Source: Adiantum capillus-veneris (Eukaryota > Streptophyta > Polypodiopsida > Polypodiales > Pteridaceae). Taken from it: 64,000 nucleotides of DNA. Position 1 is the first letter of the stretch, and every line of letters starts with the position of its first letter. Below are positions 1-12,345 of this stretch, one piece after another. The stretch is from positions 56,481,340 to 56,545,339 of the forward strand of contig CM043942.1 in the NCBI GenBank assembly GCA_014529385.2. Direction: 5' to 3'. The notes beneath the pieces were generated by a model. The model made no database searches. It saw only the letters and a program-made list of their open reading frames with translations, and had not been told where the DNA came from. Both the position numbers and the translations under genes were made by a program.

Positions 1-1013
1 AAATTGTCAAAAAATGCAAAGAAGTCTGTGAAAGCCAAAATTTGGGTTATGAACAACTTTTCTTGATCCAAATCACCTCATAATTCATACCCAAGGTCTA
101 TACCATGTGTTTGGCGGACGAAGCCGCGGTTTCCAAAGAAGGAGTCACATTTTTGTGGAGAACCCTTGTAAAATTCTTTTGTAAGAGAGCATCTCTAAGC
201 CGAGAACTTGTAAAAGAATTTATGATTATTTTTCTGGGAGCAATTGTATATTAGAGAGCCAGTTAGAATTTTAGGAGCTTTTGGCCGGACAAGCCATTTG
301 TAAAGACCTAAACTATAAAGGTCAAGTTTTGTAAGTTTGAACATTATATCTTTTTATCACAAACTGAGAAGACAGCGTACGTTTGAGATCTTCCTCTTGC
401 TCCAACTTGTAATCTTCGCTACTGTGGCTACGGTAATCCAAATTCAGATTCGTTTATTGCATTGTCTTCCTCTTAATTTGGTCTTCCATTCAAGTGTAAT
501 CATTCAAGATTCGGTGTTGGTTTTCAACTACGTGTTTGGAGCCTTAAATCACTGTTTTGAGTGCTTATATGCGTATTTTATGTTGTTTTGACCCTAGGAG
601 AGGCTTTAGGGACCCTAAAACGACCCTTTAGGATCACTGTTCACTGTTTTGCTGACTTTGGGATGAACGATCGTGATCTTTGTACCTCTCCAAAATGCTG
701 TGACAGTGATAGGATAGGTTCTAAATAGTCCCCTGTAGCTCCCCTTCAAGTTTCGTGTGAATCCGACATGATTTGCATGGTAAACGGGTGTGATGACTAT
801 AGAGCTCTGTAGGAGGACATAGGCAGATTGCTTGGCTTTAGTGCGTATGATTTTCTTGCTGAGTTAGTAGTTGCATCTCATCGAGTTCACTTAATTAGGA
901 ATGACACCCTAGTGAGTTTCCATGCTTCATCCTGGTCGCTTCCCTTGCATTGATATTTTATGTTGATGCGTGAGAGCTATGCTATGGACGTCCGTCGCGG
1001 CGACCCGCAAACA
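1..1013 (+). repeat. Putative 5' LTR (left end outside the window)
   Basis: Non-coding sequence that ends ...CAAACA directly before a primer-binding-site-like sequence and contains a TATAAAG box. This is the layout of the end of a 5' LTR. The left end (TG...) is not visible and no partner LTR was found in the window, so the length is at least 1.0 kb. No believable ORF lies inside. Confidence 0.55.
314..320 (+). promoter_or_regulatory. TATA box of the putative LTR promoter
   Basis: TATAAAG within ACTATAAAGGTC, about 700 bp before the LTR end. This would be the RNA polymerase II promoter of copy A. The start site is not determined. Confidence 0.4.
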
Positions 1014-1014
1014 T

Positions 1015-1032
1015 TGGCGTCACTACAGGGGA
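1015..1032 (+). other. Primer-binding site-like sequence (gypsy type)
   Basis: TGGCGTCACTACAGGGGA resembles the TGGCGCCGTTGCCGGGGA-type primer-binding sites of many plant gypsy elements. Most differences are C-to-T or G-to-A, as expected from decay of methylated sites. It follows ...CAAACA by one base, the usual position after a 5' LTR. Confidence 0.5.
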
Positions 1033-2613
1033 ATGCACCTTAGGTGATGAGTGACCGAGTGCGCAGTTAGCTTCCTTGAAAGAATATCAATCCACAAATC
1101 CATTTTACACCTCAGTTAGGCTGCTAGACAGGGGTTTAGAGCTTAGTGGAGTCTAGAGTCAGTGGACCGGCTAGATCCTCTCTTAGGACATTTAGGGAGC
1201 TGTGAGTGAGAGTAAGCGTTTTTGCTCTTCAATCTCTCTAATTCGATTGAGTACTAAAATCTCACCCGAAATCCGTCTTGTTTGTTTTGTTTGATTCATT
1301 TCTTTATGTTCTTTCATTTCTGTACTTACGAGTAGGATAAGTAATTTGCATTCTAGTCAGATTTGGGGCAAAAGTTAGAGTCCAGAAACCACGAAACCAT
1401 AACTTTGGAAAAAAGGCCATAAGACTCTGAAAATTAGAAAATATGACCAAACAGGGTTGATATTGATTCAAATCACCAAGTGGTAGCACAAAACACTGTA
1501 AAACACTTGTCAGAGGGAGCAGACTAAATTTGATCAGATTTGGCTCTGGTACTACGATCGTGTTCGGTGTACCTTAGTGTTAGAATTGTACAATATTTGA
1601 CATGTGCTATCCTGATAAGATTCTAAACAAGTTTGTCTAAAGCAACCACACCCAAAAACATCAAAAATCAAGGAAATCAGGCCACTTGGGTAAAACTAGC
1701 CTGACAGACCCAAAAACTGTAAAATCTTGACTTTTGGTGATCCAAATGCAAAAAGACTTGGGGGATAGTCTTAAAACATCAGTGTCTACAAGCATTCCAA
1801 ATTTGGTTGAATTTGGGCTTAGAACTACGATTGCGATCGGTGTACCTAAGTGCCAGATTTTGACCAAATTTCATATGTGAGATCCTCAGGTGTATATAAA
1901 CATAAAAGTATACAGGACCAAGAGCGAGAAACCTCAAAATACTTGTTAAATCATTTGAGTATTGATCCAAGTCAGAGATTGAGACTTTCAGTAGACCAAA
2001 ACACATCAAAACTAGGAAGAAACCATGCAGAGGGATAGCCTGTGTATAGGACAAGCCTAGGTATCTCTCAAATCCCAAATCAAACATCAAAATCAATCAA
2101 ACATGATAAAATTGGAAAATCAAGCACTTCAAACAAAGAACTGGTAAAAGCTTGACTTTTTGGGGTTTGAATACAAAAGTATTTGGTGGGTAGCTTTAAA
2201 ATAGCCTAGTGAACAAGCTGGTAAAGTTTCATCAAATTTGGGCACTATACTACAATCGCGATCGATGTACCTCTGTGCCAAATTTGACTCATTTTTTGTC
2301 TGTTCATAGACCTAGACTATTTAAGATATCAGGAGTTGTCAAAACCCAAATTGGACATACTGTCAATAATCTGCAAGCAAAATTGTGTTGAAGTCGTTGT
2401 GAAGTTGTTGAATCTGGTGATAGTTGGAATACTAAAGTGATCTCATAGCCACCAAGTGTATTCATTTGCAGAGATCGATCAAGTAACAATCCATGCAGTT
2501 CGTGAGAGTTGGAAGATCACTCCATCTCCAGGTAAGAGGTTTAGATTCAATCGGTAAATTCCACTTTCTTCATGTTTTTGAGATCGGGAAAACAAATCAA
2601 CAACCAACACTGA
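1033..2613 (+). other. Long leader of gypsy copy A, with degenerate tandem repeats
   Basis: No coding frame is convincing here. Between about 1440 and 2345 a unit recurs three times (around 1533, 1796 and 2228). Each copy has an AAATTTGG element, then an ACTACGATCG-like core, then GGTGTACC or a close variant. Long leaders between primer site and gag are known in Tat/Ogre-type elements. Confidence 0.5.
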
Positions 2614-3690
2614 AATTTAGCAGATCAAGCAAGTGTTTTATCAACGGAGGAGAGTGTAAACCAAGGTGTAGTACAACCGTTAGAGCCGATCCTTGAAGAA
2701 AGTATTTCCGATACTTCTTCAGAGGGATCTTACGAGTATTTCACAGAACACTTGGGACATTTAAACCTGAACGAAAGAGAAAACATGGTAGCAGGACCAT
2801 CAAACCCGTCGGCCAGAATGAAGCTATTGTTCATCAAGTATCAGTATGACAACAAGCAAGGTTCCAAGATCTGGAAAGATGGTATGGACCGCTACTGTGT
2901 GAAAATAGAAGATAGACCAAGTGAGTTCAAGGACTTAGTGCCTATGAGCTATAGCGGAGATAGGTACCTAGATGACAAAGGTATCATGTACTCGGTAGTC
3001 CTAAGTCCTAACATTGTGAACAGGTGGGGATTGATGGGCACGAAAGCCAAAGTAGATGAGGAACCTGAGGAGAAAGCACCAACAATGAGCTTCCCTAATG
3101 TGAGGTTAAGGCGAGAAAACGAAACTTTGAGAGTCAACACAGACAACGTCTACGTGGGGTTATACAAGTATAATAATGGAGAGGAAGATCTCTATTATAG
3201 ATGCGAGGAACCCTATGTCAGAGAGTTGACAGAGCGGAAAATATTTTATGTCTTCACCTACACAGAGGGATCAGAAACGAAAATCGTCGCATACGACAAA
3301 TATGGAAGACGATACACAGCAATCGATAAAAAGGAGTTGGAAGGATATACGTACTTTGGGGGACCACTCCACCAGTATTATGTCACTCCAAGCCCACAGA
3401 GACCAACACCTACAAATGTCATGCCAGACCCGATGGCAACAAGTGGAGAGAGGACTCATGTAGCTGATTCTTTCAGTTGACCTCAGTATTCTATGCCAAG
3501 CCCCATGGGAACATTACATTCCAGAGAATCAATGGCTATGAATCGAGGTAGTGCGGTTCCTATCTCTACACATACCACAATAGGTCCGACATTTGCAGCA
3601 ACACCATCCCATTTGACTCCTAGTAGTAGATTCGTGGCAGGGGAGCCAACGAGAGCAACCCACGACATCCATGACGTACGAAACGATTAA
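2614..3690 (+). pseudogene. Extra ORF upstream of gag, gypsy copy A
   Basis: One reading frame is open from about 2614 to 3690 except for a single TGA at 3478-3480. The N-terminal part is acidic and the frame then carries ATG at 2785 (MVAGPSNPSARM). The body is hydrophilic and rich in Tyr, Asp and Lys, with two related-looking stretches (around DRYLDDKGIMY and YDKYGRRYTAID). The C-terminal part is Pro/Thr/Ser-rich. I do not recognise the domain. It sits between leader and gag, where Tat/Ogre-like elements often have an extra ORF of unknown role. It could also be the N-terminal part of a long Gag. The single stop suggests fairly recent loss. Confidence 0.5.
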
Positions 3691-3761
3691 GTCGAGACAC
3701 GGGAGCATTGAGATTGGTCACAGACCATAGACAGATGAGGCCATCCTAGGTAGCGAAGTGC

Positions 3762-5035
3762 ATGCCAAAGAAGTATAGCGGATTAGGGGATCCATATGCC
3801 CATGTGTCGCTCTTCAAGCAACTCTTAAGAGCAGAGCAGATCATTGATTTCCATACTCAATATGAGGGATTTGCGCTGACCTTGGAAAGGACGGCCTTAA
3901 CATGGTTTCAACCTTTGAACCTTGAAACTTGTCTGAATATTGAACATGTATTACGGGAGTTCGCAGAAGAATTCTCAAAACGGGGTATAAAGCATAATAA
4001 TGTATCACATATATATGCTTTTAAACAAAAGGAGAATGAAAAACTGAAGGAAGCATCCTTGAGATTCAAGAAATATATTGAGAGGTGCCCAAGGAGAGAA
4101 TTACCACAGGACGAGAGATTGTCTATGCTCTTCATTGAAGGACTTAAAAACGAAACCTTGAAAAAGGACCTTCACTTGAAAGCCTGTAGCACATTTGAAC
4201 AGGTTACAAGGGAAGCGTTATATCTTGTTGATAACTGCAAAGCATATGGGGAAGTGTCAGAGGATACTGATTTAGTAACTAGTGGCTCTTCATCTATTAA
4301 GAGTGAACCCTCTACCAAGAAAGATGCTCAGGCTTTGATGCCGACAACTGACCAAATGATAGAGGAAGTAACGAAGAGAATGCAACAACATATGAGATCA
4401 AATCCGGTGATGAGACAGTCTCAGATGAGGAAATGTGACATATGTGGGGGGGATCACCTGACGTCGTGGTGCACAAAATAGCCGAAAGCACCAGTTGCGA
4501 ATGGACGAGTACTGAAATGGTGTGCAATAGAGAAAAAATGGACAAACCAGAGCATGGATGAGTGTTTTTACAAAAAAAACTATGTGAGGGAAAGACCGTA
4601 TGGACCTCCAGCAGGACCACCCCAGACATCTCTTACAAGATAGCAAGTTGGGCCAAATGTGAATATGGTAGCAGGAGCAGACAGACCTCAACCTGTGTTG
4701 GGTCAACAACCTCCTTTACCACAGGAAAATAGGGCCATGATTAGGTATGCTCAACCTTACGAAGCATCACCAGGAATAAATAATACACCTCAAATTTATT
4801 ATTACGAGGAAGCGAATGAGCCTTACGTAACTGAACCTGAATCACAGATGTACGCAGACGAAGCCTATCAATCGTGGGGAAAATAACAAGGTATGACACC
4901 ACCAATGTAGGTAGCACAAACTTTGAGGGATCAATATTTGATGGATGAAAGAACGTTAATGTTCATTGCAAAACCAGAACTACAAACCAAAGGATATCCT
5001 AATAGGATGGGACAACCTATGGGACCACCCCACCT
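3762..5035 (+). pseudogene. gag: Gypsy gag core (capsid region), copy A
   Basis: The frame starts with ATG at 3762 (MPKKYSGLGDPYAHVSLF), the usual opening of the retrotransposon Gag domain. Gag packages the element RNA into cytoplasmic particles. It continues through a Trp-containing helix region (ALTWFQPL), the EEFSKRG motif and LPQDERLSMLFIEGL, followed by a zinc-knuckle-like CDICGGDHLTSWC near residue 225. The same frame continues to about 5035 as a Pro/Gln/Tyr-rich linker, broken by stops at 4479, 4641, 4884 and 4908. The - strand copy at 11604-12345 aligns residue by residue. Confidence 0.75.
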
Positions 5036-6425
5036 TCTCAAAATCAACCACCATTTGGACCGTGCTATAACTATGGAAGTACAGATCATTGGGAGCGTAG
5101 TTGTCCTTTCAAAGGCGAAAGAGTGAAAATTTTTGGGTTCTGTGACGGATGTGGTGTGAATCACATACTGCCATATTGCCCAAGAAATCCGGACAACAAG
5201 GGAAAAGTAACTATGAATATTATGGGGGTGTTACCAAGTGCAAGCCGTGGATCAGAAACCGAACCCATGATCCAAATCAATGCGGTAACCAGAGCCCAAG
5301 CCAAGGACTTAGAGAAAAACAAGCCATTGGAAGAAAAGGTCGAGTTGCCAATACCCACAGAAAACGAGAGTTTATCTGTGAGAACACAGCAAAAATCCTG
5401 GAAGGTGAAAGGAGACTGAATGAAAGCAAGAAGGATAAAAACCCAAATTGCCATGCAAAATGAATTACATGAAACGAAAGAGCAACTGAAACAAGAGAGA
5501 GATAGTAAAACTGCTGATCAGGACAACAACAATCCGAGGAAAGCATCCTCGGGGGGATCAGTCTTGTTTGAGAAAGTGCTACAGCCTTTGGATGCTCTAT
5601 TACAAGCGTATGAAGCAAGGCTAAAAACAAACCAAACCTTAAAGCAGAGATGGTTAACTTATCCTAAACCAGAAGTGGATACGAAGCATTTGGAAATGTG
5701 TAAACACCTTATTGAAACACCCCACGCATTGATGGAACCTAATGCGATTAGAACCCTAGAACAAGAAGTGCTGATTCACAAAGAGCAAGAAAAACTGAAG
5801 ATCGATGAATCAAAACATGTAAACGGACCCAGGCCTGAAACGATATTGTCATTGCATCACCAAGTGGTGCCGAACACCACTGATGATACTAAATCAATGA
5901 CAATTCCAGAAGTGAAAGAACCATGGCCACAACACTTATGGGAAACCATTAGAAATAGAAAGAACGGAAGCACGACCTTACAATCTGCACCAATTCTTGA
6001 GGTTAAAATGGACAACGAATTTTATCCAGGAGATATACAATTGCTGTATGGAGATGCAGGAACGGAGGCTTCGATGGAAAGCAAAGCTCAATCCTTGAAA
6101 ACCCTGCCTTCATTTATAGGCGAACACGAGGCACAATCGAAGATAAGATTAGTTCCATCCCAAAAGAGAGATATTCCACAAATGATTGACTCAAAAAGTC
6201 TTCAAGAGATGCTGTCGACACTTGTAACATTGCACAATCACACTGTCAGAACTCTTGAGAGTCAGACCACACTTATGGGAAGACATGGGGAAACATTTTG
6301 AAAACAAAGGAATAAAGATTCCTCTTCAGAAAAACCCTACGATAGAAGAAAACAAACGAGAAGGTCAACCCAAAGCCCAACCTGTGCCTATAGACAAGGT
6401 CGGAGATTACTGTGAAGGTGAGGAC
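5036..6425 (+). pseudogene. Second zinc knuckle region and Gag-protease linker, gypsy copy A
   Basis: After a frame change near 5035 the frame reads a cysteine/histidine pattern CYNYGSTDHWERSC and then CDGCGVNHILPYC, two knuckle-like modules. A charged, coiled-coil-prone stretch follows (ELHETKEQLKQERD). One TGA at 5417-5419 interrupts this frame, which otherwise stays open to 6301. Another frame change near 6290 leads to PVPIDKVGDYCEGED, the segment that just precedes the protease in the copy at 54.5 kb. The sequence then stops matching at about 6425. Role inferred: nucleic-acid binding C-terminal Gag and spacer. Confidence 0.65.
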
Positions 6426-7990
6426 CTCAATAACATAATTTGTTATTGGCAGAGGATAGTTATCCCTGATGGTGGCTGTGTTTACTTGTTTGAGGTTTAT
6501 ACACACTCAAAGTTTGCCATTGTTTTTGGGTACCACCACAATAGGGGACACCCAATCAGTGTGTTCAATCTCATAGATAAACTCAGCATCCTTCAGTTTG
6601 TCTATCTCTTCCTTAATTTTCTTGGCAAAAGTTTCATTGTACATGTAAGGACGTTGTCTGTGTGGTCTGGCATCACTCTGAAGGGGTATAGTGTGCTAAC
6701 AAACCTCAATATCTATCCCCTTCAGATATTTGTATGACCATGCAAAGACATCTTTGTATCATCTAAGCGTATCGACTAGAAGTTGCTCTTCCTCGTCAGT
6801 AAGGTACATGTCAATGTATGCCAGTTTAGGCTCCTTGCCTGGTTCTGGTAAGTTGATGCATTTGGCTTTTTCAGGCCCATCATAAGAAGTTCCTGGTTCC
6901 TTGGGATCTCGTTTAGGTTTCTGCACCACGATTTTCCTATCCTGAATGGTATACTTCTTATAGTGGGAAGGTGCATCGAATTTATCATCATTCGATTCCT
7001 CGTTAGTTTCCATTTCTGTTGTCCAAACTTCCTTCAAGGCTCGTTTTAGTTCATTGTATTTGATTTTATGTTCCATTTTGGACAACTTTATTGATTTCTC
7101 AGAATTGTCCTCTTTTTTTGTTTTTGTTTTTGTTTGCTTTTCTTTATTTTGTTTTGGCTGAGTTAGGTTTCATGTATCTCTTTGATATCCCATCCTTGAG
7201 GGAGTTCGTTGCTTCTACTAACCGTAAGTATTTCTTTTTATCAGTTAACAAAGGTACTAAGTCCTGGTTGTGTTTGTCTCGGTTGTTTCTGCATTTGTCT
7301 TGATATTTGCGTTGTCTTTGAGGATTTTGGTTTGGGAAATCATAGTAAATCACCTGTTGATCCTTCCGTTTGATGCTCTGACTTGAGCTACTAGATAGCT
7401 TTTCGTCTGCATTATCCTCTAGAAGCTTATCAGTCGATTCTTGGAAATCTTCTTCATCCGTTTGTTCAAGGTCTTACAAAGATTTCATCCACTAGGCATC
7501 GGCACTCGGCAAACCTGTCTTTGTTAGGGACTTTCCACTCTGACGTCGGAGTTGGGCTGACACCCATCATCTAGAATGGAATGATATCATATCCTTCCTC
7601 ATCATAGAATTTGGTGAGGGTCACCTCGTTGACACAAACATCAAGAGTGGATAGTATTTGTTGTCATCCAAAAGGTTCAAACATCTCTTCTGGAAAAGGC
7701 TCTGGTATATATGTCTCGTCTTGTGCAGTCCTATCAAGAATGCAATTCTCTCTTTTCAAACTTCCACCTTCAGAAGCCTCTCCTGTCCATTGGTGAGCTC
7801 TGTTCTATAGCCTCTGGGTCAGTTGGGGAGTTCGAATCTTCTCCTGGGATTCATTCTACATCTCTATAGCTATGATCTGTGACACTAATTTTTGTACTGA
7901 TATCCTTATTCCTTAGATAGATATAGTCGTAACCCCAATCTTGCACCATTTTGAGCTGACGCTGTCGAGAAATTTGCGGTCTTGCCAGGA
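6425..7990 (-). pseudogene. pol: Gypsy protease end to reverse transcriptase start, copy B
   Basis: Read on the - strand from 7990: the end of a retropepsin followed by QLKMVQDWGYDYIYLR, an acidic spacer (open frame 7085-6759, ending DEEEQLLVDTLR), then an RT N-terminus. The RT part has KIKEEIDKLKDAEFIYEI, then DWVSPIVVVPK, then (6506 down) CINLKQVN and DNYPLP, the first RT motifs of Ty3/gypsy elements. It stops at about 6425 against the + strand copy, so the palm with the catalytic aspartates is missing. Several stops and shifts are present. It probably continues the - strand copy at 9930-12345. Confidence 0.7.
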
Positions 7991-9929
7991 AAGCACCGGG
8001 CTTATGGCTGTGAGAGTTTGTGAGAGAACTCAACAAAAACTATATGAAGGAGTTAAACCATAGATGCCATGAAGACTAGGGTTTGGAAAGAAGTTCAACC
8101 AAAGAAGACTCACTCTTTCTCTCTTGCATTCACACACACAAAGGAAGAACGCAAAAGAGAATGTCAAAACAATACGAAGATGAAAACATCAAGGCTATGG
8201 TCATAGCGTATCATGGGTAATATGAAAGGGTTAATGGATGAGTTAATGGCATTCAATCTTGGCTGACCAAATAGGCTACGAATTGTTCTTTGGAATTGTA
8301 GTTTTGTGCTTACCATAATATATATATTTTGTCTAGTGATTGGGATTAATTGTGTGTACAAATCCTCTTGGTTCATAGCAAGATAACTACGCTTACGTCA
8401 AAAGAAAATTTATAGTCTATGAGAGGTAGTATGATGGGATCCGGTGATAGAAGTATTTCATTGAGCCTTTTGTGGGCCAAAGAGAAACACTATATGTTGT
8501 TGAAAGTGTATTTTACGGCTAATCCATACGTTAATTCTAATAGATCGTACAGAGTGAAAGCGATAGAAATTATCATCATGTGGGTTATTCATCTAGGATA
8601 GTATGTGAGAAATGTAGATATGAGAGAAGTGAAGAGATGAGAAGTTTCCCTCCCAAGCCCTATTCTTGCCCGTAAGCAATAAGGATACTGCGGGGAGAGA
8701 TGTACCTGTAGCAAAGAGAACCTAGAGAGGATGAATTACTAAGAATGAGAGAGAGATAGGTTTGGTTAAGGAGATGAGATTAGATACATATATATATGTT
8801 GGATTAGAGATGAAAATGAAAACAACAAGAAATCAAGAAAACATCAATGTAGAACACATCTTACTTGAAACCCTTCGGCACCATTATTGATAGGAGAGAG
8901 AAGAAGAGTGGATAATTCCACTTTGATTGATACACCAAGTGCAAGACCTTCTTTGATTAGAGTTGATCTTCCAAGGTTAGCTTGTTACAAGAATGGCTAG
9001 TCTCCCTCTAGGAGAAAGTGTAGGCTTGGGCTTATGTTAATGGCTAAGTACAATTAGGCATTACTACTCACTCCCTCGAGAATTCCTCTCATCAATGGCT
9101 TGAATGCTTGAGTTCCTTCCAAGGAAGAAGAGGTCCCCTTTTATAGGTGAAGGGAACCCACAAGGGTTTACACAAGAAGAGAGGAGCCAGTGTGAATAGG
9201 AATTGGAAAAGTTGGAAATGAGCTGTCCCTGCATGATGTGGGCAGACTGGGGTCCAGTATTTTGATCATATCTCCTCAACCGTAGCTCCAAATAAAAAAA
9301 TAAAACTATGGGCAAAAACTTCAGCTCATTAGCTACGATTTTCATTTTAAAATCATTCTCCAATTTGGATTGGAACCTTGTGTAAAAAATTCATCAAAAT
9401 AGGGTCCATTTATGGCAGCAAAAGTCTTCATGTGGTCTCCTTAGCCTTGACTTTTATTTAATTCCCAAGGACACCTCATGCCATATGAAAGCATGACATT
9501 TCTCCTTGACAAAGTTTTGTAACCATGCTTGCAATAATGCATTAAAATAAGTGTATCTTTGAAATCATGCCACCTAGTGTCCCACTAGGATTTGATTCTC
9601 TCCTAGTAGCTATTTAAAAAGAAATATAAAAAATATGAAAAATACATAGAATATATATAGATTGGAAATTACCCTAGATATAGGATCTAGATAGGGTGTG
9701 AGATGATAATGAAATAGTAGAAATAAAGAATCAATGCTTTTTGCCCCAAGTTAAAGAGGCGGAGCTATTGATGCTTTTCCCATAGTATTTTCTGATGGTA
9801 AAGTAAGGATATGTTACCCTTGAGAAAAATAATAGGATGAGATAGAAGGCTTATTATTATACTTAAATATACATATGTACACTATAGGAAATATAATTAT
9901 GTATCTAAAAAAAATACAAGATAGATCTT
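7991..9929. other. Non-coding insertion between two halves of gypsy copy B
   Basis: It separates the protease end at 9930 from the sequence just after the protease at 7990. No protein gene is seen. Around 9239-9300 it carries the GGGCAGACTGGGGTCCA...GTAGCTCCAAA core of repeat family R1 in R1-minus orientation, with a - strand TATAAAAG at about 9145. The rest is AT-rich with GAGA tracts. It may be an R1-related solo element of about 1.9 kb; no clear target duplication was found. Confidence 0.4.
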
Positions 9930-12345
9930 GTAGCATGCGTTCCCACTATGTACGTGTCACAGCACGACAACGCATGAGTGGTCTGCCCAATATGATATCA
10001 AAAGTTTTCCTCTCATCAAAATTCATAATATCAAAAGTGTGTTCATAAACAATTCCGCAAGAGGTTACCACAATCTGCTCTAAGATGCCAATGGGCCTTT
10101 CCAAATACCCACCTGCCATTTGAAGTTGCATCCTAGTCTTTCGAAGAGCAGGTTTAGAGGAGGACATCAACTCGTGAAGAGTTTTAGTATCCATCATCTT
10201 AGGATTGGCTTTCCATTGAGATGCTACTTTTTTCTACCTCTGATCGAGTTTCATGGTTACCAATAAATGAAGGTCAAGTCTTCAGCGAGACTGTGGTTTA
10301 TTGTCTTTCAATATCGTTGTACCTGCACCGCCATACAGTGATCTGATGTCATTTGGGTGAGCTCATGCTCTAAGTGAATCTCTGGGATGGGAGCTGACAG
10401 AAGTGTAGCACTTCCATCTTTTCTATTCTTGATCTATTTCCATAGCTCCTGAGGCCATTATTCTTCTACTTCCGTAATTGGCAATGGTGCTTGAGAATAC
10501 ACTCCATTTATTGTATTGGCTGCCACCTTCATATTCAATGGTGTTTCATCTACAGGATCTAATCGGTCCTTCTTTTCAATTCCCCCCCATCTAACTTTTG
10601 AATTGTTTCTCGGATTAATACCTCAATTTTTGGAGCAATAGGAATTGATGGTTCCATAAGCGCTTGAGCGGCTTACATGAGCTCCTTGCACATCTTTAGT
10701 CTCTCTTTCTCATAGCTTGGATGAGGGTACTTTAACCACCTATCCTCTTGGGTTTGGTTAGTCTTTAGTCTTGGCTTGTAAGCTTTTACATTGCGTTAAA
10801 AGGTTTGAACACCTTGTCTGCCAAGAAAGAACCTCTCGATGGTATATCCAATGGTTTTTTAATCTCGTTATTTCCCTGTTCCTCTGTTTCCAGTAATTTG
10901 GTTTCCAATTTTGTTTTTTCCTTTTCTCTCTTGGCTTTCACCTTGTCTCGTTTTGCCTTCCAAGATTTCCTAGGGGTTCGGACAAACAAGTTTTCTATCT
11001 CTATTTGGCTGGCTTGGACATTATGTGCTGCCTCATGTGCTTGAGCTCTAGTGATCGCATTTATTGGAATGTTTGGCTCTATTTTTGATCCACTGGAGCT
11101 CGGCACAATCCCCATTTTGTTCATGGTTGCTTTCCCTTTGTTGTCAGGGTTTTTTGGACAGTGTGCAATGAGATGGTCGGTCGCACATCCATCATAGAAT
11201 CCAAAAAGTTTTACCCGTTCTCCTTTGTTTGGACAAATTCTCACCCAATGATCACCACGATTCATAGCATGGTCCTACAGGTGGTGGAGAAGCTAATGGA
11301 TCCCCCATCAGTTGTCCTGCTCTAGAAGGATACCCCTTAGGTTTGTAGCCCTGATTTTCCATGAACATGAGCATATTCTCATCGACCAAGTAATGATTTG
11401 TAGTTGTTTGTGCTATGTATGAGGGATCGGGTATCTCTTCAGGAATTATCCATGGTTTGTGTCCCTCTGGAGAATATGCATTCCCATCAAATCCCCTTTT
11501 GTAAAGTATTGTCCGATTCTTCTCGATACGAGACTACTTAAACCATACTTTGATTAGAAGGTGGTTCTATGGGTTGAGAAATCCTTACCATAGTCCTATT
11601 TTCCTAGGGTAGGTGAGGTTGATGTCCCAACATAGGTTGAGCTTTTTCCTGCCCCAAGATTGCGTTATTTGGCCCTACTTGGTACCTCAGAGGGGGCGGA
11701 AATTTTTGCCCTCCATGTGGTCCGTATTGTCTCTCTCTAACATAGTTCTGATTATAGAAAAATTTGTGAGTTTCATGGTTTGTCCATTTTTGTTTGGTAG
11801 TACACCACTTCAATATTCGCTATGCGTTTACTCCTAGCTTTTGTTGAAGGTTGCACCACTGGTTGGATGATCTCCTCCACAGGTGTCACATTTTTGGGTG
11901 GACGGTTGTCGTGTATTCAGGTTCGTCATGTTTCCTTGGTTTATCCTCCTGATCACTTCCTCAATCATTTGATCAGTGGTTGTGGACTCACTAGTGGTTG
12001 AAGATGTGCTACTCGTCCCTTGATCTGTGTCTTCAGTCACCTCTCCGTATGCCTTGCAATTATCTACCAGATACAACGCCTCCTTTGCGACTTGCTCAAA
12101 AGTTACACATGCCTTCAAGTGCAAGTCCTTTTTGAGCGTGTCATTTCGCAATCCTTCTATGAAAAGTAATGATATTCTTTCATCTTGAGGTAGTTCTTGA
12201 GTAGGGAATCTCTCTATGTACTGCTTGAAACGGAGTGATGCTTCCTTCACTTTCGCTTTCTCCTTTTTCCTAAATGCATAGATCTGGGAGATAGTGTTAT
12301 GCTTGATCCCCCTCTTTGAGAATTCCTCAGCGAATTCTCGGCACT
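9930..12345 (-). pseudogene. gag-pol: Gypsy gag to protease, copy B (decayed)
   Basis: Read leftwards from 12345: REFAEEFSKRG, then the Gag helix region (ORF 12250-11834, LPQDERISLLFIEGL, CDTCGGDH), the Pro/Gln linker (11813-11604), and a zinc-knuckle segment (11265-10786) in which some cysteines are lost (GFYDGCATDHLIAHC). A charged linker follows, then the C-terminal half of a retropepsin (10197-9946) with IGILEQIVVTS and the conserved ILGRPLM. The protease active-site half (DSG) is deleted compared with the 54-kb copy. Order and residues match copy A, so this is the same family in opposite orientation. Confidence 0.75.

Larger units (their letters stand above)
1..6425 (+). mobile_element. 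Ty3/gypsy LTR retrotransposon, copy A (5' part, decayed)
   Basis: In order: LTR-like sequence with a TATA box, a primer-binding site just after the LTR end, a long leader with internal repeats, an extra ORF, the gag core, two zinc-knuckle regions, and the linker that leads to the protease. The sequence stops at about 6425, before the protease, where it meets an opposite-strand RT. The extra ORF before gag and the long repeated leader recall the Tat/Ogre/Athila group, but that placement is inference. Several stops and frame changes show the copy is dead. A second copy lies on the - strand at 6425-12345 and a short one at 54110-54680. Confidence 0.8.
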
